From assembly GCA_902489965.1 (NCBI GenBank), contig CABUCA010000084.1, positions 1-6,889 on the forward strand: DNA of 6,889 bases, read 5' to 3'. This document shows, piece by piece, positions 1 through 5,581 of this stretch. The notes under the pieces were generated by a model that saw only the letters and a program-made list of their open reading frames with translations, was not told where the DNA came from and did no database searches. This DNA comes from an uncultured Collinsella sp. (GTDB taxonomy: Bacteria; Actinomycetota; Coriobacteriia; Coriobacteriales; Coriobacteriaceae). Made by a program: the position numbers and the translations under genes. Each line of letters begins with the position of its first letter. Positions within the stretch are counted from its first letter, which is position 1.

Positions 1-12
1 AGTAAAACATTT

Positions 13-49
13 AGTAAACAGAACAAAACGAAACATGCGTCTGTTTACT
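13..49. promoter_or_regulatory. Inverted repeat upstream of the isomerase operon, candidate operator
   Basis: Two perfect 10-base arms, AGTAAACAGA at 13-22 and TCTGTTTACT at 40-49, face each other across 17 bases. An imperfect direct repeat of the left arm starts at base 1 (AGTAAAACAT). The spacer holds ACGAAACA at 28-35, which resembles half-sites of DeoR-family repressors, and TTTACTGAACA follows at 44-54. The element sits 26 bases before the first start codon, where a repressor could block transcription or early elongation. I could not assign convincing -35 and -10 boxes; the promoter may lie partly outside the window. An RNA hairpin in the leader is the alternative reading. Confidence 0.5.
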
Positions 50-75
50 GAACATGTGATTAGGGGAGGACGTAC

Positions 76-1476
76 ATGGACAAGATCAAGCTCGGCTTTG
101 TGCCCACGCGCCGCAGTATCTTTAGCGCGCCGGACGCAATCAAGTATCGCGGCCTGACGGCTGATCGCCTGCGCGAGATCGGCGTCGACATCGTGGATAT
201 CGACGACATCAATGAAGAGGGCCTGCTGTTCGACGACAGCCATATCGAGCCCATCGTCAAGAAATTCCGCGCCGAGGGCGTCGATGGCATTATGCTGTGC
301 CACGCCAACTTTGGCACCGAGTACGTTTGCGCTCGCCTTGCCCGCGAGCTCGGTCTACCCGTACTGCTGTGGGGTCCGCGCGACGAGCGCCCCGAGCCCG
401 ACGGCACACGCCTGCGCGATAGCCAGTGCGGCCTGTTCGCCACCGGCAAGGTCTTGCGCCGCTTCCAGGTTCCCTTCACCTACATGACCAACTGCCGCCT
501 GACCGACCCCGAGTTCGAGCGCGGCGTTTGGGACTTTTTGGCCGTTTGCAACGTGGTCAAGACCTTCAAGCACACCCGCATCCTGCAGATGGCCACCCGT
601 CCATTCGACTTCTGGTCGACCATGTGCAACGAGGGCGAGCTGCTCGAGAAGTTCAATATCCAGCTTTCGCCTATCCCCATGACCGAACTTGTCCAGGCTG
701 TGCGCGATGCCCAGGCCGACGAGCAGGCCATGGCCGCCATGCTTGCCCACATCAACGACAGCTTTGAGATCTGCATCCCCGAGGACAAGGTCCCTGCGGT
801 CGCCGGTCTTGCCATTGCCATGAAGCGCCTGGTCGAGAAGTATGGCTGCAACGCCGGTGCCATTCAGTGCTGGAACGCTCTGCAGGACGAGCTGGGCATT
901 ATGCCCTGCGCCGCCAACGCCATCCTCAACGAGACGGGCATTCCTATCGTATGCGAGACCGATATCCACGGCGCCATCACCGCGCTGATGGTCGAGGCCG
1001 CCGACCTGGGCCGTCACCGTGGCATGTTCGCCGACTGGACCGTGCGCCATCCCGATAACGAGAACGGTGAGTTGCTGCAGCACTGCGGCCCCTGGCCCTG
1101 CAGCTGCGCGGCCGTCAAGCCCAAGCTCACCTACCCGCTGGCTTTCGATCACCCCGGCGCGCTGACGGCCGAGGCCAAGCACGGCGACCTCACCCTTGCC
1201 CGCTTTGACGGCGACAACGGCGAGTACTCGCTGCTGCTGGGCAACGCCCGCGGCATCGACGGCCCGGCCGGCATGGGCACCTATCTGTGGGTCGAGGTCG
1301 ACAACCTCAAGCGCCTCGAGGCCAAGATCGTCGAGGGCCCCTACATCCACCACTGCGTCGCTATTCACGCCAACGTGGTGCCGGTGCTCTACGAGGCGTG
1401 CAAGTACCTCGGCATTGCCCCCGACCTGTACGACCCCATCGAAGAAGACGTTAAAGCCTACCTGCGAGGAGAGTAG
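76..1476 (+). CDS. L-fucose/L-arabinose isomerase family protein (probable sugar ketol-isomerase)
   Basis: A 466-residue protein resembling the shorter L-fucose isomerase-related group (COG2407-like), clearly shorter than classical FucI of about 590 residues. Enzymes of this fold interconvert aldoses and ketoses in the cytoplasm with a divalent metal. The N-terminal half has Rossmann-like segments (KIKLGFVPTRR at the start, VDGIMLCHANFGTE near residues 69-82, LPVLLWGPRDE near 94-104). The C-terminal half carries the likely metal and substrate residues: CETDIHG at 293-299 (E294, D296), HCGPWP from H336, and a late HHCVAIH block with H425, H426 and H431. Exact ligands are inferred from family resemblance. 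The ATG at 76 follows a strong GGGAGGA site with a 5-base spacer. It is the first gene of an operon and ends 2 bases before the transketolase N-subunit. In that context it probably makes the ketose used by the downstream kinase; D-apiose isomerase is my favoured guess, D-arabinose or another pentose the alternatives. Confidence 0.85.
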   Translation: MDKIKLGFVPTRRSIFSAPDAIKYRGLTADRLREIGVDIVDIDDINEEGLLFDDSHIEPIVKKFRAEGVDGIMLCHANFGTEYVCARLARELGLPVLLWGPRDERPEPDGTRLRDSQCGLFATGKVLRRFQVPFTYMTNCRLTDPEFERGVWDFLAVCNVVKTFKHTRILQMATRPFDFWSTMCNEGELLEKFNIQLSPIPMTELVQAVRDAQADEQAMAAMLAHINDSFEICIPEDKVPAVAGLAIAMKRLVEKYGCNAGAIQCWNALQDELGIMPCAANAILNETGIPIVCETDIHGAITALMVEAADLGRHRGMFADWTVRHPDNENGELLQHCGPWPCSCAAVKPKLTYPLAFDHPGALTAEAKHGDLTLARFDGDNGEYSLLLGNARGIDGPAGMGTYLWVEVDNLKRLEAKIVEGPYIHHCVAIHANVVPVLYEACKYLGIAPDLYDPIEEDVKAYLRGE

Positions 1477-1478
1477 AA

Positions 1479-2315
1479 ATGGCAACTATCGAAGAGCTTG
1501 AGTCCCTGCGCTGGGACCTTCGCCGCGATTGCGTCGATATCATCATGGCTGGCGCCGGCGGCCACATCGGCGGCGACATGTCGGTGATCGACGCCCTCAT
1601 GACCCTCTACGCCAACCACCTCAACATTTCGCCCGAGACCGTCGACGATCCCAACCGCGACCGCTTCGTGCTTTCCAAGGGCCACGCTATGGAGGCCTAC
1701 TACGCGGTGCTCTGCCACGAGGGCTATCTTGACCTCGACGACGTCAAGGCCCGCTTCTCCAAGTTCGGCAGCCCCTACATCGGCCACCCCAACAACAAGC
1801 TCAAGGGCATCGAAATGAACTCGGGCTCGCTGGGTCACGGCCTGCCCGTGGCCGTGGGCATGGCGCTTGCCGGCAAGATGGATGGCCGCGATTACCGCGT
1901 CTACACCATCATGGGCGATGGCGAGCTTGCCGAGGGCTCGGTCTGGGAGGGCGCCATGAGCGGCGGTAACTACCAGCTCGATAACCTGTGCGCGCTCGTG
2001 GACCGCAACCGCCTGCAGATCAGCGGTAGCACCGAGGACGTTATGAAGCAGGATTCGCAGGAGGAGCGCTGGGCCGCCTTCGGCTGGAACGTGCTCTCCA
2101 TTCCGGGCAACGACGTCCGGGCCATCGACGCCGCGCTGACGCTTGCGACCGAGACCTGCGGCAAGCCCACGGTCATCATCCTCAACACGGTGAAGGGCTA
2201 TGGCTCGCCCGTTATGGAGGACAAGGCCGCCTGGCATCATCACCTGCCCAACGATGAGGAATATGCCCAGATCATCGCCGATTTCGCTGCCCATAAGGAG
2301 GCCATCAATGGCTAA
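1479..2315 (+). CDS. Transketolase, N-terminal (TPP pyrophosphate-binding) subunit
   Basis: A 278-residue protein matching the N-terminal third of transketolase, as found in two-gene split enzymes. It should bind the diphosphate and Mg2+ of thiamine diphosphate. Visible motifs are GGHIGG at 27-32 (usual form SGHPGG), LSKGH at 65-69, GSLGHGLPVAVGMA at 116-129, the TPP signature GDGE at 146-149 completed by DRN at 175-177, and TVKGYG at 237-242. The conserved substrate-side histidine region reads WHHHLPN at 252-258, where many relatives have WHGKAPN. The start ATG follows a GAGGAGAG ribosome site with 5 bases between. It is translationally coupled: 2 bases after the isomerase stop, and its last 8 bases overlap the next gene. 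With the C-terminal subunit it would form a complete ketol-transferring enzyme. Housekeeping transketolase is possible, but the sugar-operon context favours a dedicated paralogue such as D-apulose-4-phosphate transketolase subunit A (AptA type). The subunit assignment is firm, the substrate is not. Confidence 0.93.
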   Translation: MATIEELESLRWDLRRDCVDIIMAGAGGHIGGDMSVIDALMTLYANHLNISPETVDDPNRDRFVLSKGHAMEAYYAVLCHEGYLDLDDVKARFSKFGSPYIGHPNNKLKGIEMNSGSLGHGLPVAVGMALAGKMDGRDYRVYTIMGDGELAEGSVWEGAMSGGNYQLDNLCALVDRNRLQISGSTEDVMKQDSQEERWAAFGWNVLSIPGNDVRAIDAALTLATETCGKPTVIILNTVKGYGSPVMEDKAAWHHHLPNDEEYAQIIADFAAHKEAING

Positions 2316-3249
2316 CAAGATCGCCAATCGCAAGGTTATCTGCGACACGCTGCTCGAGGCCGCGAAGACCGATAAGAACATCGTCGTCCTGTGCTCCGAC
2401 TCCCGCGGCTCCGCATCGCTCACGCCGTTCTTTGATCAGTATCCCCAGCAGTCCGTCGAGGTCGGCATCGCCGAGCAGGACCTGGTGAGCATCGCCGCCG
2501 GCATGGCTTCGTGCGGCAAGAAGGCCTGGGCCGCCTCGCCGGCGTCCTTTGTGACCACGCGCTCGTATGAGCAGTGCAAGGTCGACGTCTCGTACTCCAA
2601 CACCAACGTCAAGCTCATCGGCATCTCGGGCGGCGTGTCCTACGGCGCCTTGGGCATGAGCCATCACTCCGCGCAGGATATCGCCGCCATGAGCGCGCTT
2701 CCCAACATGCGCGTGTACCTGCCGAGCGACCGCTTCCAGACCGCCAAGCTCGTACGGGCCCTGGTCGCCGACAACAAGCCGGCCTACATCCGCGTGGGCC
2801 GCAACCCGGTCGAGGACGTGTACACCGAGGACGAGTGCCCGTTCCAGATGGACCGCGCCACCTGGGTACGCCGCGGCACCGATGTAACGCTCGTCGCTAC
2901 CGGCGAGATGGTCCGCCATGCCGTGGACGCTGCCGACCTGCTGGCCGAGCAGGGCATCTCGGCAACGGTGCTCGACATGTATTGCGTCAAGCCGCTCGAC
3001 GCCGAGGCTGTAATTGAGGCCGCCGGCGCCACGCGCGCCGTCGTGACCGTCGAGGAGCACAGCCCCTTCGGCGGCCTGGGCTCTATAGTCGCGCAGGTGG
3101 TGGGCGAGCATTGCCCGCGTCCGGTCAAGTGCCTCTCCCTGCCCGACGCGCCGGTCATCACCGGCACGAGCCCCGAGGTCTTTGCACACTACGGCCTGAC
3201 GGGTGCCGGAATCGCGCAGACCGTCGCCGAATTCCTGCCCGCAGAGTAA
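2308..3249 (+). CDS. Transketolase, C-terminal (pyrimidine-binding) subunit
   Basis: A 313-residue protein covering the pyrimidine-binding and C-terminal domains of a split transketolase. The catalytic glutamate that activates the thiazolium of TPP is in VGIAEQD at 52-58 (E56). GALGMSHHSAQDIA at 113-126 matches the family's G-x-T-H-Q-x-x-E-D-I-A loop but has two histidines (H119, H120). VEEHSPFGGLGS near residues 267-278 and a last-domain TGTSPEVFAHYGLT segment follow. The reading frame stays open upstream to about 2200, but the ATG at 2308 is chosen because AAGGAGG lies 6 bases before it, and family similarity begins with MANKIANRK. The start overlaps the N-subunit stop by 8 bases, so the two chains are coupled for equal production. 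The protein works in the cytoplasm as a heteromer with the preceding gene product. By context it may be subunit B of a pathway-specific transketolase (AptB type). Confidence 0.93.
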   Translation: MANKIANRKVICDTLLEAAKTDKNIVVLCSDSRGSASLTPFFDQYPQQSVEVGIAEQDLVSIAAGMASCGKKAWAASPASFVTTRSYEQCKVDVSYSNTNVKLIGISGGVSYGALGMSHHSAQDIAAMSALPNMRVYLPSDRFQTAKLVRALVADNKPAYIRVGRNPVEDVYTEDECPFQMDRATWVRRGTDVTLVATGEMVRHAVDAADLLAEQGISATVLDMYCVKPLDAEAVIEAAGATRAVVTVEEHSPFGGLGSIVAQVVGEHCPRPVKCLSLPDAPVITGTSPEVFAHYGLTGAGIAQTVAEFLPAE

Positions 3250-3252
3250 CTG

Positions 3253-3287
3253 GAATGTGACAAAGGGACCGTCCCTTTGTCACATTC
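3253..3287. repeat. Perfect 35-base palindrome (REP-like hairpin) between transketolase and kinase genes
   Basis: Arms of 17 bases at 3253-3269 and 3271-3287 are exact reverse complements around one central base; the core reads GTGACAAAGGGAC and its complement. Only a short broken T tract follows (TTTT at 3289-3292), so it would be at best a weak terminator. Being inside an operon, it may mark a messenger-processing or stability point, or be a dispersed repetitive extragenic palindrome of the kind seen in Coriobacteriia. A degraded relative lies at 6307-6325. Confidence 0.8.
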
Positions 3288-3305
3288 ATTTTGAAAGGGG
3301 TGGCC

Positions 3306-4796
3306 ATGGGCCGCTACATCATCGGAATCGATCAATCCACGCAGGGCACCAAGGCGCTGCTGGTGGACGAAGGCGGCCATTTGATTCATCGTGCCGATCG
3401 CTCGCATCGCCAGATCGTCAACGAGGCCGGCTGGGTGAGCCATGATCCGGCCGAGATTGCCGCCAATGTGCTGGCCGTGGCGCGCGCCGTGGTGGAGGAG
3501 ACCGGGGTCGATCCGGCCGACGTCGCCGGCATCGGCATCTCCAACCAGCGCGAGACCACCGTTGCATGGAACCGCACGACGGGCGAGCCGCTGTGTGACG
3601 CCGTGGTGTGGCAGTGCGCCCGCGCCCGCGAGCTGTGCGACGAGCTGACCGCGCGCGAGGGTGTGGCCGAGCTGGTGCGCGACGCGACGGGTCTGGTGCT
3701 CTCGCCCTACTATCCGGCGGGCAAGATGGCCTGGATCCTTGCGAACGTTCCCGCTGCTGCCGAGGCTGCTGCGGCAGGCGAGCTGTGCCTGGGCACCATC
3801 GATGCCTGGGTGGTCTGGACGCTCACGGGCGGCGCGGAGTTCCGCTGCGACTGGTCCAATGCCAGCCGCACGCAGCTCTTTGACCTGCGCCGTGGCTGCT
3901 GGAGCGAGCCGGTGTGCGAGGCCTTTGGCGTCGACGTGGCCTGCCTGCCACAGGTGACCGATTCCGATGGCCTGTTCGGCACGACGGATCTGGGCGGCTT
4001 TTTGCCGGCGCCCGTGCCCATTCACGGCGTGCTGGGCGACAGCCACGCGGCCTTGTTCGCGCAGGGCTGCCACAGCCGCGGTATGGCCAAGGCGACCTAT
4101 GGCACCGGCAGCTCGGTCATGATGAACGTCGGCGACGAGTTCGTTGCCAGCTCGCACGGGCTTTCGAGCTCGCTCGCATGGCGTATGGACGGCGTGACCG
4201 AGTACGTGCTCGAGGGCAACGTGAGCTACGCCGGTGCTGTCAAGACGTGGCTGCGCGACGATCTGGAGCTCATCAATAACCCCGAGGAAGTTACCGACCT
4301 GTGCTACGCTGCCAATCCGGCGAGCCGCGTCTACTTTGTGCCGGCGTTTACCGGTTTGGGCGCGCCGCACTGGGCGAGTGACGCCGAGGGCTGCGTCTTT
4401 GGCATGACGCGTACCACGGGTCGCGCGGAGTTCGTGAAGGCCGCCGACGAGTCGATCGCCTATCAGATCTTTGACGTGATCGATGCGATGGTCGAGGATT
4501 CGGGCGCGGTGCTGTCCGAGCTTCGCGTTGACGGTGGTCCCACGCGCGATGCGTACCTGATGCAGTTTGAGAGCGACTTGGTTGGCTCGCCTATCCGCAT
4601 CGCGAGCAACGACGAGATGAGCGGCCTGGGTGCGGCCTGGGCCTGCGGCATTGCGCTGGGCATGTACACGCGCGATGTCGTCGACGTCTATGGGGCCCGC
4701 GGCATCGTGGAGCCTGCCATGACCGCCGACGAGCGCGCCAAAAAGATCGCCGGCTGGCGCCACGCCGTGAAATCAACGATTGCCTACACAGCCTAG
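3306..4796 (+). CDS. FGGY-family carbohydrate kinase (glycerol-kinase-like; possible D-apulose kinase)
   Basis: A 496-residue ATP-dependent sugar or polyol kinase of the FGGY family, of normal length. The first phosphate-binding motif is GIDQSTQGTK at 7-16. The polyol-binding residues of glycerol kinase are all present at nearly the same positions: R82 and E83 in NQRETTVAW, W102 in VVWQ, Y135 in SPYYPAGK, and D245 in GDSHAALF, the last being the usual catalytic base. TYGTGSSVMMN from 264 and LRVDGGPTRDAYLMQF near the C-terminus form the ATP side, followed by MSGLGAA. GDSHAAL differs from GDQQAAL of true glycerol kinases, so the substrate may differ. The ATG at 3306 is preferred to the in-frame TTG at 3291 because AAGGGG lies 5 bases before it. 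It follows the transketolase pair after a palindrome-bearing gap and probably phosphorylates the ketose from the isomerase. Glycerol kinase or a pentulokinase remain alternatives. Confidence 0.9.
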   Translation: MGRYIIGIDQSTQGTKALLVDEGGHLIHRADRSHRQIVNEAGWVSHDPAEIAANVLAVARAVVEETGVDPADVAGIGISNQRETTVAWNRTTGEPLCDAVVWQCARARELCDELTAREGVAELVRDATGLVLSPYYPAGKMAWILANVPAAAEAAAAGELCLGTIDAWVVWTLTGGAEFRCDWSNASRTQLFDLRRGCWSEPVCEAFGVDVACLPQVTDSDGLFGTTDLGGFLPAPVPIHGVLGDSHAALFAQGCHSRGMAKATYGTGSSVMMNVGDEFVASSHGLSSSLAWRMDGVTEYVLEGNVSYAGAVKTWLRDDLELINNPEEVTDLCYAANPASRVYFVPAFTGLGAPHWASDAEGCVFGMTRTTGRAEFVKAADESIAYQIFDVIDAMVEDSGAVLSELRVDGGPTRDAYLMQFESDLVGSPIRIASNDEMSGLGAAWACGIALGMYTRDVVDVYGARGIVEPAMTADERAKKIAGWRHAVKSTIAYTA

Positions 4797-4806
4797 AATG
4801 GTTTTT

Positions 4807-4845
4807 CTGGGACGGGGATTAAAAAATCATTGGTCCTCGTCCCAG
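4807..4845 (+). repeat. Hairpin A after the kinase gene (possible anti-terminator)
   Basis: CTGGGACG at 4807-4814 pairs with CGTCCCAG at 4838-4845, and the stem extends inward to about 12 pairs with G-U contacts around an A-rich loop. It starts 10 bases after the kinase stop. No T run follows directly, so alone it is not a standard terminator. Its right arm (4835-4843) is the same segment needed by the terminator hairpin that follows, so the two folds exclude each other. Confidence 0.6.
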
Positions 4846-4872
4846 GTAGTCAATTTGGGACGGGGCTTTTTT
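4835..4872 (+). terminator. Intrinsic terminator of the isomerase-transketolase-kinase operon
   Basis: CCTCGTCCC at 4835-4843 pairs with GGGACGGGG at 4857-4865 (9 pairs, one G-U) around a 13-base loop, followed by C and six T residues at 4867-4872. This is a classical Rho-independent layout on the plus strand, 38 bases after the kinase stop. Both arms can instead pair with other copies of the same motif (4809-4817 and 4915-4923), so efficiency may be conditional. Confidence 0.65.
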
Positions 4873-4935
4873 GACTGGTATGATTGGTGCGACCATTCGA
4901 ACCAGCTAAAAGAGCCCCGTCCCAAATTGACTACC
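4845..4935. repeat. Long inverted repeat upstream of luxS
   Basis: Perfect 23-base arms at 4845-4867 and 4913-4935 are reverse complements, with the core TCAATTTGGGACGGGG. Pairing continues with few breaks through T/A tracts and CTGGT (4875-4879) with ACCAG (4901-4905). The near-palindrome is about 91 bases and ends exactly where the luxS ribosome site begins (4936). This could be a palindromic mobile repeat (MITE or REP type) or a regulatory fold. The GGGACGGGG motif occurs again at 4809-4817. Confidence 0.75.
4855..4884 (+). promoter_or_regulatory. Candidate luxS promoter within the inverted repeat
   Basis: TATGAT at 4879-4884 matches the -10 consensus in five of six bases and is preceded by TGG (4876-4878), an extended -10 signature. 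TTGGGA at 4855-4860 is a weaker -35 box with an 18-base spacer. Transcription would start near 4890, about 58 bases before luxS. The assignment rests on consensus resemblance only. Confidence 0.4.
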
Positions 4936-4948
4936 GAGAGGATCTGCT

Positions 4949-5437
4949 ATGGAGCGCATTGCGAGCTTTTCCGTTGACCATCTGCTGCTTGAGCCCGGCG
5001 TGTATGTGAGCCGCATCGACCGCGATCCGGCAACCGGTGCTGCCGTCACCACGTTTGACCTGCGCCTGACCACGCCCAACAAGGAGCCGGTCATGAACAC
5101 CGCCGAGTGCCACACCATTGAGCACCTGGGCGCGACGTTCCTTCGCAATCATGCCGAGTGGTCGAGCCGTATTGTCTACTTTGGGCCCATGGGCTGCCGC
5201 ACGGGCTTTTACCTCGTCGTGTTTGGCGAGGTGACGAGCGAGGAGATTCTGCCGCTCGTGCGTGAGCTGTTCGAGTTTGTCGCCGGCTTTGAGGGCGATG
5301 TCCCCGGTGCCGCTCCCGAGGAGTGCGGCAACTACCTGGACCAAAACCTCCCCATGGCAAACTGGCTCGCACGCCGCTATCTCGACCGTGACCTGGCCGA
5401 TATCGATGAGAAGCACCTGCACTATCAGCAGGCTTAA
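4949..5437 (+). CDS. luxS: S-ribosylhomocysteine lyase LuxS
   Basis: A 162-residue protein with all hallmarks of LuxS. The enzyme splits S-ribosylhomocysteine into homocysteine and 4,5-dihydroxy-2,3-pentanedione in the activated methyl cycle; the second product cyclises to autoinducer-2. The metal-binding motif HTIEHLGATFLRNH supplies H55 and H59, with catalytic E58. C126 in ECGNYLD is the third metal ligand. C83 in GPMGCRTGFYL is the catalytic cysteine (C84 in the Bacillus enzyme). The length is normal for the family and no part is missing. The ATG at 4949 follows GAGAGGA with a 6-base spacer. It lies downstream of the operon terminator and ends at its own terminator, so it is probably a separate transcription unit with no metabolic link to the kinase operon. 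Whether the cell uses autoinducer-2 as a signal cannot be told from this gene alone. Confidence 0.98.
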   Translation: MERIASFSVDHLLLEPGVYVSRIDRDPATGAAVTTFDLRLTTPNKEPVMNTAECHTIEHLGATFLRNHAEWSSRIVYFGPMGCRTGFYLVVFGEVTSEEILPLVRELFEFVAGFEGDVPGAAPEECGNYLDQNLPMANWLARRYLDRDLADIDEKHLHYQQA

Positions 5438-5468
5438 GGGCTTTATCGTCCAAAACGCGCGCATTGGA

Positions 5469-5497
5469 CGCCTTCGCTTATGCGGGGGCGCCTTTTT
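5469..5497 (+). terminator. Intrinsic terminator after luxS
   Basis: CGCCTTCGC at 5469-5477 pairs with GCGGGGGCG at 5482-5490 (9 pairs, two G-U) around the loop TTAT, followed by CC and five T residues at 5493-5497. It lies 31 bases after the luxS stop on the plus strand. Confidence 0.8.
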
Positions 5498-5518
5498 GTT
5501 TATTGGTCGGGACGAGCG

Positions 5519-5572
5519 TTCAAAATCGCTCATGTTTGTTCTAGAATGTTCGTATAGTCACATTTACGAACA
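5519..5572 (+). promoter_or_regulatory. Probable promoter and operator of the DUF4867 gene
   Basis: TTCAAA at 5519-5524 (four of six -35 bases) and TAGAAT at 5542-5547 (five of six -10 bases) are separated by 17 bases. An 8-base inverted repeat, TGTTCGTA at 5547-5554 and TACGAACA at 5565-5572, covers the expected start point, a typical repressor position. Its half-sites resemble DeoR-family operators. TTTACGAACA at 5563-5572 closely matches TTTACTGAACA at 44-54 upstream of the isomerase, and CATGTTT with GTTCT at 5531-5542 recurs on the opposite strand at 20-37. The promoter is moderately supported; the operator role is inferred. Confidence 0.5.
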
Positions 5573-5581
5573 GGAGTGAAC

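Noticed and set aside
2200..2307. Earlier start for the transketolase C-terminal subunit
   Set aside because: The extension overlaps the N-subunit gene by over 100 bases and translates to sequence unlike the family. The ATG at 2308 has a well-placed AAGGAGG.
3189..4763. A 524-codon open frame on the minus strand opposite the kinase gene
   Set aside because: It mirrors the plus-strand kinase gene, a common artefact of GC-rich codon use. Its translation is rich in R, A, G and H with no recognisable domain, while the plus strand has a full FGGY motif set. The other long antisense frames (355-1485, 1458-2423, 2305-3189) fail for the same reason.
76..4796. Sulfoquinovose degradation by the transketolase (sulfo-TK) route
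   Set aside because: That pathway also uses a sugar isomerase and a split transketolase, but it does not need an FGGY kinase, and no sulfoacetaldehyde reductase or sulfonate exporter is visible. It cannot be fully excluded because flanking genes are unseen.
4780..4977. A 65-codon plus-strand open frame across the kinase-luxS gap
   Set aside because: It runs through the palindromes and overlaps both flanking genes out of frame, with no ribosome site or recognisable sequence.
5576..5581. GTG start two codons upstream for the DUF4867 gene
   Set aside because: It would overlap the AGGAG ribosome site; the ATG at 5582 has proper spacing.
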